A stretch of DNA of 64,000 nucleotides from Bacteroidales bacterium (GTDB taxonomy: Bacteria; Bacteroidota; Bacteroidia; Bacteroidales; UBA932): positions 1 to 64,000 of the forward strand of contig JAJFVD010000016.1 of assembly GCA_021371955.1 (NCBI GenBank), written 5' to 3'. Made by a program: the position numbers and the translations under genes. The notes beneath the pieces are model-generated. The model was not told where the DNA came from, searched no databases, and saw nothing but the letters and a program-made list of their open reading frames with translations. Below, piece after piece: positions 53,630 through 61,901 of the stretch (its first letter is position 1; each line of letters begins with the position of its first letter).

Positions 53630-54547
53630 ATGAAGACCATTAAAAAACTTCCTTCAATATCTGCCCTTGTTCTTCTGGCCACATCGGCGTTTTTCACATT
53701 GTCCTGCGGTGGCAAAGACGGCGAATACGATGCTTCCGGAACATTTGAAGCTACTGAGATTATTGTGTCATCGGAGGCAAACGGGAAAATCCTTTCACTT
53801 GACATTGCTGAAGGGCAGCAACTTGAGGCTGGGGTTCCTGTGGGCACGATAGATTCTACCCAGCTCTATCTTAAAAAAAGGCAGTTACTCACATCCGTGC
53901 GCGGAGTAGAGGTGCGCCGCCCCGAATACAATAAACAGATTGCGGCAACCCAGCAGCAGATAGCCACTCAGATAAGCGAAAAAACACGAATTGAAAGGCT
54001 TGTAAAGGCCGATGCTGCAACCCAGAAACAACTGGACGACATTAATTCGTCTATATCTGTACTGCAAAAGCAACTTGAGGCGCAAAAGTCTTCGTTAACC
54101 ACCACTACAAGCGGGATGAGTGAAGATGCTGCAGCGCTGATGATTCAGGTAGATCAGTTAAACGATCAGCTGAGTAAATGCAGGATACTGTCTCCAATAA
54201 AAGGAACCGTACTTGTTAAATATGCCGAAGCAGGTGAACTTACCGGCAGCGGAAAGCCTCTTTTCAAGATTGCAGATATCGAAAACATGATTTTAAGGGC
54301 ATACATTACTTCCGATATAATCACAAAACTCAAACTCAATCAGGAAGTTAAAGTATTTGCCGATTTTGGCGAAAAGGAGATGCGCGAATATCCGGGAACA
54401 ATCGTGTGGATTTCGGACAAAGCCGAATTCACTCCAAAAACAATACAGACAAAGAAAGAACGTGCAAACCTCGTTTATGCAGTTAAGATTGCTGTCAAAA
54501 ATGACGGTTATATCAAGATTGGCATGTACGGCGAAGTAAAAATCTGA
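53630..54547 (+). CDS. Periplasmic adaptor (HlyD/MFP, YbhG-like)
   Basis: 305 residues. A lipoprotein-like signal ends at about residue 26 (ALVLLATSAFFTLSCGG; Cys 26). The lipoyl half-motifs are ASGTFEATEIIVSSEANGKI and LSPIKGTVLVKYAEAGELTG, with a helical hairpin of about 85 residues between. A beta-barrel end has GMYGEVKI. It connects the inner-membrane ABC transporter to TolC. Matching E. coli YbhG in size and position. Confidence 0.9.
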   Translation: MKTIKKLPSISALVLLATSAFFTLSCGGKDGEYDASGTFEATEIIVSSEANGKILSLDIAEGQQLEAGVPVGTIDSTQLYLKKRQLLTSVRGVEVRRPEYNKQIAATQQQIATQISEKTRIERLVKADAATQKQLDDINSSISVLQKQLEAQKSSLTTTTSGMSEDAAALMIQVDQLNDQLSKCRILSPIKGTVLVKYAEAGELTGSGKPLFKIADIENMILRAYITSDIITKLKLNQEVKVFADFGEKEMREYPGTIVWISDKAEFTPKTIQTKKERANLVYAVKIAVKNDGYIKIGMYGEVKI

Positions 54548-54560
54548 GCCTCCAAATTTA

Positions 54561-55505
54561 ATGAATAATGAATTTATGACTTTATCCGGCAGCAATATAA
54601 AAGCAGTAGTTTGCACTGATGTTTGCAAGAGTTACGAAAAAGTTCCCGCTCTCAGGAACATCAGCTTTACGGTTGAGCAGGGAGAAATCTTTGGCGTGAT
54701 AGGACCCGACGGTGCAGGCAAAAGTACTCTCTTCCGGGTACTCACTACCCTGCTGCTTGCCGATAGCGGTACTGCCTCTGTTGAGGGGATGAATGTAGTA
54801 AAGGGTTATAAAGAGATACGGAAAAATGTGGGATACATGCCGGGCAGGTTTTCTCTTTATCAGGACCTTACAGTGGAAGAGAACCTTAAGATTTTTGCAA
54901 CTCTGTTTCACACAACTATTGAAGAAAACTATTACCTCATAAAAGACATATACAGCCAGATTGAACCTTTTAAAACCCGCCGTGCCGGTGCCCTTTCTGG
55001 AGGTATGAAGCAAAAGCTGGCTTTAAGCTGTGCGCTCATTCACAAGCCTTCCATACTTTTCCTTGACGAACCTACAACAGGTATAGACCCGGTATCGAGG
55101 AAGGAGCTTTGGGAGATGCTGCGCAAGTTAAAGTCGCAGGGCATAACAATCGTAGTGTCTACCCCTTATATGGACGAGGCCTCGCTTTGCGACAGAATTG
55201 CACTCATACGGGATGGTGAATTTATGAAAATTGATACTCCAAAAGGAATTATTTCCGGCTTCCGGAAAGAGCTGTGGGCCGTAAGGGGAAGCAATATGTC
55301 TGCCTTAATAGGGCATCTGCGGGAGGTTGATGGAGTTGTAACCTGTTTTGCCTTCGGAGACAATCATCACATTACCGTTGACAATACTATTCTCACAAAA
55401 GAAATTCTCAGGAGTAGGCTGGAGGAGAAAGGGCACAACGAGATAATTATAGAAAAAATTGAGGCAGGAATTGAAGACTGCTTTATGGAACTCGCCAACA
55501 GATAG
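54561..55505 (+). CDS. ABC transporter ATPase 1 (YbhF N-half-like)
   Basis: 314 residues; a start at the internal ATG of 54576 is possible. Walker A GPDGAGKST is at about 48-56, signature LSGGMKQ at 145-151, Walker B ILFLDEP at 165-171. The first ATPase of two; in E. coli YbhF both are in one chain, here they are separate genes. The C-terminal about 90 residues are an extra domain typical of such exporters. Confidence 0.93.
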   Translation: MNNEFMTLSGSNIKAVVCTDVCKSYEKVPALRNISFTVEQGEIFGVIGPDGAGKSTLFRVLTTLLLADSGTASVEGMNVVKGYKEIRKNVGYMPGRFSLYQDLTVEENLKIFATLFHTTIEENYYLIKDIYSQIEPFKTRRAGALSGGMKQKLALSCALIHKPSILFLDEPTTGIDPVSRKELWEMLRKLKSQGITIVVSTPYMDEASLCDRIALIRDGEFMKIDTPKGIISGFRKELWAVRGSNMSALIGHLREVDGVVTCFAFGDNHHITVDNTILTKEILRSRLEEKGHNEIIIEKIEAGIEDCFMELANR

Positions 55506-55509
55506 ATAT

Positions 55510-56247
55510 ATGAACGTAATTACTGTAGAAAATCTCACTAAGAAGTTTGGAAGCTTCACAGCTGTTGACAACATTTCGTTTGAGGTGGGCAAGGGAGAGA
55601 TATTTGGTTTCCTTGGGGCCAACGGAGCTGGAAAGACAACTGCAATGCGTATGCTGTGCGGGTTGTTAAAACCGACTTCGGGAAAAGGGATTGTTGCAGG
55701 GTACGATATCAGGTCCGAATCGGAAAATGTAAAGGCTTCCATTGGTTATATGAGCCAGAAGTTTGCTCTTTACGAAGATTTGAAGGTTTGGGAAAACATC
55801 AGGCTTTATGCAGGAATTTATGGTGTCCCCGAAAAGGATATTGCTCCCAAAACCGACGAGCTTTTGAAAGAGCTTGGCTTTGAAGGTGAAAAAGAGACAC
55901 TTGTAAAATCTCTTCCTCTCGGGTGGAGGCAGAAACTGGCTTTTTCGGTTTCCATTTTTCACGAACCAAAAGTTGTATTTCTTGACGAGCCAACCGGAGG
56001 CGTGGACCCCGTTACACGCAGGCAGTTCTGGGAAATGATTTACAAGGCCTCAGACAAGGGCATTACTGTTTTCGTGACCACTCACTACATGGACGAAGCG
56101 GAGTACTGCAACAGGGTCTCTATAATGGTAGACGGGCGCATAGATGCTCTTGACTCTCCGGCGAACCTTAAAAAAGAATTTAATGCCACAAGCATGGACG
56201 AAGTGTTTCGAAAGCTTGCGCGCAAATCTAAAAACAACGAGCTATGA
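55510..56247 (+). CDS. ABC transporter ATPase 2 (YbhF C-half-like)
   Basis: 245 residues from ATG at 55510; an earlier in-frame start would overlap the previous gene. Walker A GANGAGKT is at 36-43, Walker B VVFLDEP near 155-161. The signature is LPLGWRQ (135-141), not LSGG; this change is normal for the second half of YbhF-type exporters, so the enzyme need not be defective. Starts four bases after the first ATPase. Confidence 0.92.
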   Translation: MNVITVENLTKKFGSFTAVDNISFEVGKGEIFGFLGANGAGKTTAMRMLCGLLKPTSGKGIVAGYDIRSESENVKASIGYMSQKFALYEDLKVWENIRLYAGIYGVPEKDIAPKTDELLKELGFEGEKETLVKSLPLGWRQKLAFSVSIFHEPKVVFLDEPTGGVDPVTRRQFWEMIYKASDKGITVFVTTHYMDEAEYCNRVSIMVDGRIDALDSPANLKKEFNATSMDEVFRKLARKSKNNEL

Positions 56248-57356
56248 GACAATTTCTGGTATTTGTTCAAAAGGAGTTCTATCACATTTTCCGCGACCGC
56301 TGGACAACGCTCATTTTGCTTGTTCTCCCGATAGTTATGATTATCCTCTTTGGGTTTGGCATCACTACGGAAATCCGAAATACAAAGTTTGCTGTTTACG
56401 ACCCTTCGCGCGACATAGCTACTCAGGGAATTGTAAACAAGCTGGAAACCAGTGAGTACTTTTCTCTCGACAGATATGTCACCTCGCCAAATGAAATTGA
56501 GCCTCTTTTCCGGGATGGAGAAATTGGATTCGTTGTGGTTCTGGGGGAGAATTTCTACGAAAACCTTCTTCACACCGGCAATGCTAAAATTCAGCTAATC
56601 GCAGACGGAACGGACCCAAATACTGCGTCAACCCTCACTTCCTACGCAACAATACTTCTCTCGTCATATCAGCAGGAACTCACCGGTACAGCCGGCGGAA
56701 CCATCCCCTATCAGATTAAGACAGAAGTGAGGCTTCTTTATAACCCTTCGCTCAAAAGCGCATACAACATTGTTCCCGGAATTATGGGAATGATTCTGAT
56801 GCTCATTTGTGCGCTGATGACATCTGTTTCCATTGCCCGTGAAAAAGAGCTTGGCACCATGGAGTTGCTACTGGTTTCTCCAATGAAGCCAATACTCATA
56901 ATTCTTAGCAAACTTGTTCCTTATTTTACAATTTCCATTATCAATTATATTACCATTCTTCTGCTTTCGGTTTTTGTTCTCAAAGTTCCCATTGCGGGAA
57001 GCCTGGTTTTGCTTTCGGCACTATCGCTTCTGTTTATTTTTGTATCGCTATCCATCGGGATTCTCATATCTTCGCTGGTAGAGAAGCAGATAGTTGCTCT
57101 TCTCATTTCGGGGATGATACTCATGATGCCTGCGGTTTTCCTGTCAGGACTGATGTTCCCTATCGAGAGTATGCCGGTTGTTTTGCAGTGGATCTCGCAT
57201 ATTTTGCCGGTTAAATGGTTCATAATTGCTGTACGAAACGTGATGATAAAGGGGCTAGGGTTCTCCTCAATAATACGTGAAGTGCTCATCCTTACAGGAA
57301 TGGCCGCGGTAATTATCACCCTGAGCCTTAAGAAATTTAAATACAGACTGGAGTAA
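56244..57356 (+). CDS. ABC-2 type permease 1 (YbhS/YbhR-like)
   Basis: 370 residues. One membrane helix near the start (LILLVLPIVMIILFGFGI), a large periplasmic domain of about 130 residues, then five membrane helices (NIVPGIMGMILMLICALMTS and following) ending IREVLILTGMAAVIITLSL. This is the ABC-2 topology of YbhS/YbhR. Overlaps the ATPase by four bases (ATGA). Confidence 0.92.
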   Translation: MRQFLVFVQKEFYHIFRDRWTTLILLVLPIVMIILFGFGITTEIRNTKFAVYDPSRDIATQGIVNKLETSEYFSLDRYVTSPNEIEPLFRDGEIGFVVVLGENFYENLLHTGNAKIQLIADGTDPNTASTLTSYATILLSSYQQELTGTAGGTIPYQIKTEVRLLYNPSLKSAYNIVPGIMGMILMLICALMTSVSIAREKELGTMELLLVSPMKPILIILSKLVPYFTISIINYITILLLSVFVLKVPIAGSLVLLSALSLLFIFVSLSIGILISSLVEKQIVALLISGMILMMPAVFLSGLMFPIESMPVVLQWISHILPVKWFIIAVRNVMIKGLGFSSIIREVLILTGMAAVIITLSLKKFKYRLE

Positions 57357-57395
57357 TAACAAAAGGCGGCCCTGCTGCCGGATATAGAAATAATC

Positions 57396-58508
57396 ATGCT
57401 TAAATATTTGTTGGAAAAGGAGTTCAAGCAGTTTTTCAGAAGCAGTTCTTTGCCTAGAATGGTTATAATAATGCCATTTATGGCTGTGCTCATCTTTCCG
57501 CTTGTTGCCAACTTCGAAATAAAAAACATAAACCTGGCAGTTGTGGACAACGACAAAAGCACCTATTCGCAACAGCTCATTCAAAAGGTCAGTTCTTCGG
57601 GGTATTTCCGCATATCGGATGTTTCGGACAGCTATCCGCAGGCGCTCAGAAGTGTGGAGCTAAACAAATCTGATATCATTCTTGAGATACCTCCGCATTT
57701 TGAAAGAGACATGGCAAAAGAAAAAAGTGCCACTGTACTCATTGCGGCAAATTCCGTGAGCGGGACAAAAGGCGGGTTGGGCAGCTCCTATCTTGCAGGT
57801 ATTATTGGTGATTTCAGCAATAACATCCGAAGCGAATGGATTACGGCATCGGACCGTTTTTCTTCGGGCCGGTTTGAAATATCTCCCCAGTTTTGGTACA
57901 ACCCTCGTCTTCTCTACACATACTTTATGGTTCCGGCTCTTATGGTGATGGTTCTGGCAATGTTGTGCGGTTTTCTGCCGGCGCTCAACATTGTAGGTGA
58001 AAAAGCGAACGGAACTATTGAGCAGATGAATGTTACCCCGGTGAACAAATTCATATTCATTCTTTCCAAGCTACTGCCCTACTGGATCATAGGATTTGTT
58101 GTGCTGACGATTTGCTTTATTGTTGCCCGGATTTTTTACGGACTCGTTCCCGAAGGCAGTCTTGCAACAATTTACCTTTTTGCGGCCCTGTTTGTTCTGG
58201 CTTTCTCAGGATTTGGACTTGTAATTTCCAATTATGCCAACACGCTGCAGCAGGCGATGTTCATGATGTTCTTCTTTGTACTCACCTTCATTTTAATGAG
58301 CGGACTTTATACCCCTATCGCCAATATGCCGCAGTGGGCACAATACCTTAGCAACTTCAGCCCCCTTAAATATATAATCATTGTTCTCCGGCAGGTATAT
58401 CTCAAAGGAAGCAGCTTCTCCGAACTGCTCCTTCCGTTTGCCGTCTTAAGCGGCTTTGCCGTTTTCTTCAATGGCTGGGCGGTGCTGAGTTACCGGAAGA
58501 GCAGCTAG
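57396..58508 (+). CDS. ABC-2 type permease 2 (YbhS/YbhR-like)
   Basis: 370 residues, same length and topology as its neighbour, so they form a heterodimer. First helix MVIIMPFMAVLIFPLVANF, periplasmic domain with NLAVVDNDKSTYSQQLIQ, then helices from FMVPALMVMVLAMLCGFLPA to the end. Last gene of tetR-tolC-hlyD-ABC-ABC-permease-permease. A 104-bp palindromic element follows 58 bases after the stop. Confidence 0.92.
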   Translation: MLKYLLEKEFKQFFRSSSLPRMVIIMPFMAVLIFPLVANFEIKNINLAVVDNDKSTYSQQLIQKVSSSGYFRISDVSDSYPQALRSVELNKSDIILEIPPHFERDMAKEKSATVLIAANSVSGTKGGLGSSYLAGIIGDFSNNIRSEWITASDRFSSGRFEISPQFWYNPRLLYTYFMVPALMVMVLAMLCGFLPALNIVGEKANGTIEQMNVTPVNKFIFILSKLLPYWIIGFVVLTICFIVARIFYGLVPEGSLATIYLFAALFVLAFSGFGLVISNYANTLQQAMFMMFFFVLTFILMSGLYTPIANMPQWAQYLSNFSPLKYIIIVLRQVYLKGSSFSELLLPFAVLSGFAVFFNGWAVLSYRKSS

Positions 58509-58561
58509 TTTGCTCCCACCAGTACCCGAGATTCGCCTGCTACACCTGCCACGACAGCACT

Positions 58562-58675
58562 CTTTTCCCCAGGGGAAATTTGTGTAAACGCTAATAATGA
58601 GCACATTAGTCAAAACCGCAATTTTACATAACTCGTTATATATCTGAATTATAACAAATTTCCCCTGGGGAAAAG
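58562..58675. repeat. 104-bp palindromic element, copy B
   Basis: Core CCCCAGGGG...CCCCTGGGG at 58567-58670, exactly 104 bp. The arms CTTTTCCCCAGGGGAAATTT plus GT (58562-58583) and their reverse complement (58654-58675) pair perfectly over 22 bases, with looser pairing further out (CCTGCC.. with GGCAGG). The interior is closely similar to copy D in the same orientation. An unpaired CCCCAGGGG lies at 58703-58711. It may act as a terminator of the efflux operon. Confidence 0.75.
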
Positions 58676-58718
58676 TACGGCAGGCGTGGGCAGAACTTAG
58701 CACCCCAGGGGTAAGTGA

Positions 58719-59096
58719 TTAGTGGTTGCAGACGTGCCCGTCGTGAGAATGTGACTCATGAGCCTTACAGCCTTCTCCGCTGTCGGAAATCTCTCCTTTT
58801 ATATATGAATTAACTACTTCTTCGATATTGCCGGAGCATCCTCTTATAACTTTGATTCCCTGCGCTGTAAGAACATTGACAGCCCCTTGTCCCATATTTC
58901 CGGCCAGCATAGTTGTTACGCCTTTTTGAGCCAGAACAAAAGCTATGTCGCTTTTGCATCCGCAACCATCCGGAGAGGGAACATCTTCCGAACCCAAAAT
59001 AGTATTATTATCGTCTATTGAATAAATCTTAAATATTTCACAATGGCCAAAATGGTCATCGATTTGATTTTGTCTTGCGGGTACAGCTACTTTCAT
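58719..59096 (-). CDS. NifX/NifB C-terminal-like (dinitrogenase cofactor) protein
   Basis: 125 residues from ATG at 59096. A longer frame extends upstream through the palindromic copy C but its first 60 residues are element-encoded and not family sequence. The fold signature is MKVAVPARQNQIDDHFGHCE and SDIAFVLAQKGVTTMLAGNM then GAVNVLTAQGIKVIRG, typical of PF02579 (NifX, NafY, NifB C-domain). The C-terminus is metal-ligand-rich: GCKAHESHSHDGHVCNH. No nitrogenase genes are nearby; in non-fixers such proteins probably bind metal clusters or metal ions. Confidence 0.87.
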   Translation of the reverse strand: MKVAVPARQNQIDDHFGHCEIFKIYSIDDNNTILGSEDVPSPDGCGCKSDIAFVLAQKGVTTMLAGNMGQGAVNVLTAQGIKVIRGCSGNIEEVVNSYIKGEISDSGEGCKAHESHSHDGHVCNH

Positions 59097-59149
59097 CTTA
59101 CAGATTATTTTTTGAATTGCAAAGGTATGAAAATTTGCCGCACACTTGG

Positions 59150-59257
59150 CACCCCAGGGGTGATTTGGTAAAATGCTGTATATATGCATATTAGACAAAT
59201 TATGCATTTCCATTAATTCCCTATATATCAGGCTTGTACCAAAATACCCCTGGGGTG
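59150..59257. repeat. 104-bp palindromic element, copy C
   Basis: Core at 59152-59255, exactly 104 bp. Arms CACCCCAGGGGTGATTTGGT plus A (59150-59170) and 59237-59257 pair with two mismatches. Interior resembles B and D less closely but in the same orientation (ATGCTG near the left arm). It is the region upstream of the NifX-like gene. Confidence 0.7.
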
Positions 59258-59318
59258 AAAAATACCCGAGCCACATGCGCTACACTAAACCTGCCACGCC
59301 AGTCACAGCAGCACTGTT

Positions 59319-59426
59319 TTCCCCAGGGGAAATTTGTGTAAATGCTGATAATGTGCATTTTAGTCCAAACCGGGATTTTACTTAACTCGTTACATATCTG
59401 CACTATAACAAATTTCCCCTGGGGAA
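59319..59426. repeat. 104-bp palindromic element, copy D
   Basis: Core at 59321-59424, exactly 104 bp. The 19-base arms TTCCCCAGGGGAAATTTGT (59319-59337) and their reverse complement (59408-59426) pair perfectly. The interior is about four-fifths identical to copy B by eye (shared TTTAC, TAACTCGTTA and ATATCTG blocks). Confidence 0.75.
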
Positions 59427-59487
59427 GGGTGCTGTTACGGATTTAAATTTTTAAATTTGAAGAGTATTAACCTAATACACTCCAGTT

Positions 59488-59976
59488 ATGAAACATTTAT
59501 TTTCTATAAATCTGTTAATACTTTCGGCATTCCTGTTTTTACACTCCGGAGCTATGGCTCAGACTGCAGATGCTCAAAAGAAGCCGGTTTACGATGCAGA
59601 ACTTGCAAAAAAACTTGGTGCCGATGACAGGGGCATGAAATCATACATATTTGTGATTCTAAAGACGGGCCCTAATAAAATAACAAACAAAGACACTCTG
59701 AACACTCTTTTTGCCGGCCATTTTGCGAACATAAACAAACTTGCAAATGAGGGAAAACTCGTTGTCGCGGGACCAATGGGAAATAACGACAAAAGCTACA
59801 GGGGAATTTTCATACTCAATGTTAAGACATTCGAAGAGGCAAACGCTTTACTGGAAAACGACCCTACAATAAAGCAGAAGTTTTTTGATGTTGAACTATA
59901 TGATTGGTACGGTTCCGCAGCATTGCCTGTATATCTTGAAACTCACTCAAAAATTGAGAAACAGAAAATGAAATAA
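59488..59976 (+). CDS. Secreted YciI-like protein
   Basis: 162 residues. Signal peptide FSINLLILSAFLFLHSGAMA. The mature domain MKSYIFVILKTGPNKITNKD, HFANINKLANEGKLVVAGPM and GIFILNVKTFEEANALLEND is the YciI/ferredoxin-like dimer fold, usually cytoplasmic. The family's conserved active-site His/Asp is represented by GHFANI. An exported version is less common. Start of a plus-strand run with the membrane protein at 60000 and the reductase-like gene at 60748. Confidence 0.82.
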   Translation: MKHLFSINLLILSAFLFLHSGAMAQTADAQKKPVYDAELAKKLGADDRGMKSYIFVILKTGPNKITNKDTLNTLFAGHFANINKLANEGKLVVAGPMGNNDKSYRGIFILNVKTFEEANALLENDPTIKQKFFDVELYDWYGSAALPVYLETHSKIEKQKMK

Positions 59977-59999
59977 TCAAAATTCAAAAATTTCATTCT

Positions 60000-60725
60000 A
60001 TGCAAACAAATGAAAATCAAAATGCAGGCAGGCTTATTTATAAAATAGGCGCATTTGCAACAATTTTTGTTCTTGCCGGAATTTTACTCGACATTGTTAT
60101 TGGAACAATTACAGGAGGAGACATAACTTCTTTGCCTAAAACCGCAATAGAAAGATTTAATCAGCTGGACCAAAATCCATTGATGGGTTTATACAACATG
60201 GATTTTTTGAATGCGATAAACCAGCTTATATTCATCCCGGCCTATTTTGCTCTTTTTGCGGCTCATAAAAACACATCTGTAAAGTGGGAGGCCAAGCTGG
60301 CATTTATTATCTTTTTAGCCGGAACCACTTTGCTTGTTACCGGAAATACCTCTCTCACAATGTTGGACCTTAGTAATAAATTTGCTTCTGCCGATTCTGA
60401 GAGTCAGAAAATGCTATATGCCGCTGCAGGAGAGGCGATGCTTGCCAGAGGGGCGCATGGGAGCCTGAGTGTTTTAATAGGTTTTCTTTTGCCGAATATT
60501 GCAGGTATCCTGATGTCTTTCGTTATGATAAAAGGAGGAATTTTTGGGAAGAAAGCCTCTTATGCAGGATTGATTGGAAGTTTTCTGATGGTAATTTACC
60601 TGCTGCTTGTGACTTTTGCACCGGGTGTAGACAGGATGGCAACTGCTTTTGCAATGCCCGGAGGCATTCTTCTTATAATTTGGATAATATCGTTTATGAT
60701 TAGTCTCTTCCGGCTAGGAAAATAA
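60000..60725 (+). CDS. Multi-spanning membrane protein (DUF4386-like)
   Basis: 241 residues with about six membrane helices (IGAFATIFVLAGILLDIVIG, AINQLIFIPAYFALFAAHKN, AFIIFLAGTTLLVTGN, SVLIGFLLPNIAGILMSFVM, YAGLIGSFLMVIYLLLVTFA, ILLIIWIISFMISLF). The pattern of two helices, a polar segment with NQLIFIPAYFAL, and GxxLP-type turns is like DUF4386 proteins. No reaction is known. Gap of 23 bases from the YciI-like gene; 22 bases to the next. Confidence 0.65.
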   Translation: MQTNENQNAGRLIYKIGAFATIFVLAGILLDIVIGTITGGDITSLPKTAIERFNQLDQNPLMGLYNMDFLNAINQLIFIPAYFALFAAHKNTSVKWEAKLAFIIFLAGTTLLVTGNTSLTMLDLSNKFASADSESQKMLYAAAGEAMLARGAHGSLSVLIGFLLPNIAGILMSFVMIKGGIFGKKASYAGLIGSFLMVIYLLLVTFAPGVDRMATAFAMPGGILLIIWIISFMISLFRLGK

Positions 60726-60747
60726 ATACGGTTTAAAACTGATAAAT

Positions 60748-61830
60748 ATGGAAACGACAATGGGATTTTTAGCTCCGTTTATTATCATTTCCGCAATATT
60801 CATTCTGAGTGTTCTTTTGCCCGGCAGATGGGTGAACGGATATATCACAAAACCCGGGTCAACGGAAAAAATGAGGTATCGGCTAAATGGGCTTCCGGTG
60901 CTTTTTGTTGTGGTCTTAATCTGGTTTTTGCTTGGATATTTTGATGTACTCGCTTATGACTGGCTGTATATTTACAGATGGCAGGGAGTTGCCGGTGCAT
61001 TTATCCTTGGAGCAATATTCTCACTAGAAATTGTTGTGCAAAATCCGCCACCGGTTAGAAAATCTATTTTTGCCGACATATTTTTTGGCAGGCTTGAAAA
61101 TCCTCAGCTATGGGGAGGAAGAGTAGATGTAAAAATGATGCTTTACTTAATAGGGGCAGTAATGCTTGAACTGAATGTCCTTAGCTTTGCCGCACACCAC
61201 TATATGCTGTATGGTGCAATGGCTTCTCCCGGAATCTATATGGCATCTGCGCTCATAACTTACTTCGTTGTTGAATATCTCATTTTTGAAGAGGTACATC
61301 TCTACACCTACGATTTATTTGCAGAGAGAGTAGGATTCAAACTGGGCTGGGGCTGCATTATTTTTTACCCCTATTTCTACTCAATTTCATTATGGGCAAC
61401 GGTAAATTTGCCTGATCCAAATACTCCGACATGGCTTCTCGGAATTTATGTTTTAATTTTCTTTTCCGGTTGGGGGCTGGCCAGAGGGGCCAATATGCAG
61501 AAGTATTTTTTTAAAAAATACCCGGGAAGAACATTTTTGGGCATTGAACCAAAAACAATAACCGATGGCAAAAATACACTGCTGGTAAGCGGGTTCTGGG
61601 GTACGAGCCGTCACATCAATTATTTGGGTGAAATCTTAATGGCATCCGGCATAATTCTTTGCACCGGATATCCGTCACTCATCTGGCCATGGTTATATCC
61701 TTTGTACTATGTTGCGTTGCTGTTTACCCGCCAAAGCGACGATGACAAAAGGTGTGAACTCAAATATGGAGAGCTTTGGAAAAGCTATAAAGAAAAGGTG
61801 CCATACCGGATTATCCCTTATATATATTAA
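60748..61830 (+). CDS. Erg4/Erg24-family sterol reductase homologue
   Basis: 360 residues with about eight to ten membrane helices. The C-terminal signature LLVSGFWGTSRHINYLGEIL and ending YGELWKSYKEKVPYRIIPYI is the hallmark of the ERG4/ERG24 (sterol C14 / C24 reductase) and lamin-B-receptor family, NADPH-dependent. Bacterial members are rare outside known sterol makers and intracellular pathogens, but related proteins occur in several phyla. No other sterol genes are in the window. Actual substrate may be a different isoprenoid or lipid. Confidence 0.8.
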   Translation: METTMGFLAPFIIISAIFILSVLLPGRWVNGYITKPGSTEKMRYRLNGLPVLFVVVLIWFLLGYFDVLAYDWLYIYRWQGVAGAFILGAIFSLEIVVQNPPPVRKSIFADIFFGRLENPQLWGGRVDVKMMLYLIGAVMLELNVLSFAAHHYMLYGAMASPGIYMASALITYFVVEYLIFEEVHLYTYDLFAERVGFKLGWGCIIFYPYFYSISLWATVNLPDPNTPTWLLGIYVLIFFSGWGLARGANMQKYFFKKYPGRTFLGIEPKTITDGKNTLLVSGFWGTSRHINYLGEILMASGIILCTGYPSLIWPWLYPLYYVALLFTRQSDDDKRCELKYGELWKSYKEKVPYRIIPYIY

Positions 61831-61901
61831 CTATTACTGGCCTTTATTTATTTGCATTATTTGAATAATACCTGTTAGTTTTAACAGTTTAAATCGTGCA
61901 A

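Larger units (their letters stand above)
59097..59487. other. Intergenic region with palindromic copies C and D
   Basis: About 390 bases between the NifX-like start and the YciI-like start. Two 104-bp elements fill over half of it (59150-59257, 59319-59426). Short open frames on the minus strand encode similar peptides containing NFPWGK or NHPWGA, which come from the element ends. TAAATTTG at 59452-59459 is a possible -7 box for the YciI-like gene. Confidence 0.55.

Noticed and set aside
55917..55935. Non-canonical signature (LPLGWRQ) of the second ABC ATPase taken as a defect
   Set aside because: This change is normal for the second ATPase of YbhF-type exporters.
59097..59276. 60-residue N-terminal extension of the NifX-like protein
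   Set aside because: It is encoded by palindromic copy C and does not resemble the family, which begins at MKVAVPARQNQ.
58446..59403. Short minus-strand frames sharing peptides such as YTNFPWGK
   Set aside because: They lie on the palindromic elements, and their similarity follows from DNA similarity of the elements. No start signals or intact gene structure.
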